From: Lachnospiraceae bacterium
GTDB lineage: Bacteria > Bacillota > Clostridia > Lachnospirales > Lachnospiraceae
Reading direction: 5' to 3'
Assembly: GCA_015056925.1 (NCBI GenBank)
Contig: SVFJ01000015.1
Span: forward strand, 1-52,397
Length of the DNA stretch: 52,397 nucleotides
The notes under the pieces are model-generated. The model searched no databases and was not told the origin of the DNA. It saw only the letters and a list, made by a program, of their open reading frames with translations. Position numbers and translations under genes: made by a program. The first letter of the stretch is position 1; every line of letters starts with the position of its first letter. Of the stretch, positions 52,294 to 52,397 are shown one piece after another.

Positions 52294-52397
52294 TTATCTC
52301 TTTAACTGATTTGCCTGCTGCATCATCTCATCCGAGGTCGTAATCACCTTCGAGTTCATCTCATATGCTCTCTGTGCAACAATTAGATTAACCATCT
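52294..52397 (-). CDS. flgG: Flagellar basal-body rod protein FlgG, C-terminal end
   Basis: Only the last 34 codons are present; the gene enters from the right edge. The end reads [15 protein letters not shown], then [15 protein letters not shown] and TAA, the conserved C-terminal helix of FlgG/FlgF distal rod proteins. FlgG is favoured over FlgF by the QANQLKR ending, but the short piece does not prove it. Confidence 0.85.
   Translation of the reverse strand, partial: MVNLIVAQRAYEMNSKVITTSDEMMQQANQLKR

Noticed and set aside
1-52397. CRISPR arrays, tRNA or rRNA genes, insertion sequences, prophage or attachment sites
   Set aside because: Reading both strands showed no repeated spacer pattern, no transposase or integrase frame, and no RNA gene; all gaps are short.

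Overview
The window reads as chromosomal DNA from a flagellated, low-to-moderate-GC Firmicute, most likely a Lachnospiraceae-type clostridium. The reasons are flagellar genes (flgG end, a FlgJ-like rod protein, YvyF) beside recD2 and comFC, a cdaA-cdaR-glmM operon with an HPr gene, a Spo0A-type DNA-binding domain, strong AAGGAGG-like ribosome binding sites and occasional GTG/TTG starts. Species cannot be assigned from the sequence alone. Gene density is very high and no intergenic stretch exceeds 300 bases. All genes but one (the DUF212 membrane protein at 39909) are on the minus strand, so the window is best read from right to left.

Right end (52397 to 40468), housekeeping: end of flgG, a rod-binding protein, a terminator, recD2 (probably TTG start), comFC, the zinc-ribbon flagellar-region protein YvyF, two unknown membrane proteins, diadenylate cyclase cdaA, its YbbR-domain regulator cdaR, glmM, then ptsH (HPr) with its own likely promoter, leuA and rmlD. 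A perfect 13-bp hairpin at 40430-40460 serves as a shared terminator with the convergent DUF212 gene.

Middle and left (39700 to 1), about 39 kb of surface-glycan genes. A free-standing Spo0A C-terminal DNA-binding protein sits at the head and is followed by a terminator and a new promoter. Then come an EPS/capsule section (two GT2 genes, WbaP/CpsE-like initiating transferase, Wzz-like protein, GT2, EpsG-type polymerase, GT2, two GT4), a GT52-like transferase, a PglK/MsbA-like ABC flippase and another GT2. A separate promoter precedes a full pseudaminic acid pathway (pseB, pseC, terminator, pseF, pseI, pseH-like GNAT, formyltransferase, PIG-L deacetylase, pseG). Next is an acyl and extracytoplasmic decoration section (acyltransferase 3, GT-C-like protein, MBOAT plus SGNH-like partner, WecE-type transaminase, second GT-C-like protein, GNAT, polyprenyl-phosphate-type GT2). 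A strong sigma-A-like promoter at 8650-8678 then drives a Pgl-like module: O-antigen ligase/polymerase, PglF, PglE, PglC, a PLP enzyme, an ATP-grasp ligase and the start of a PglA-like GT4.

Taken together, the locus appears to encode at least two undecaprenyl-linked assembly routes, because it has two different initiating phosphoglycosyl transferases. One builds a Wzy-type polymer and the other a bacillosamine-like, amino-sugar-first glycan. The pseudaminic acid branch can feed a surface glycan or flagellin. The most unusual points are the ATP-grasp/PLP pair where a PglD acetyltransferase would be expected, the formyltransferase/deacetylase pair inside the pse genes, and the receiver-less Spo0A-like regulator. 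Functions are inferred from motif recognition only; no database search was possible.
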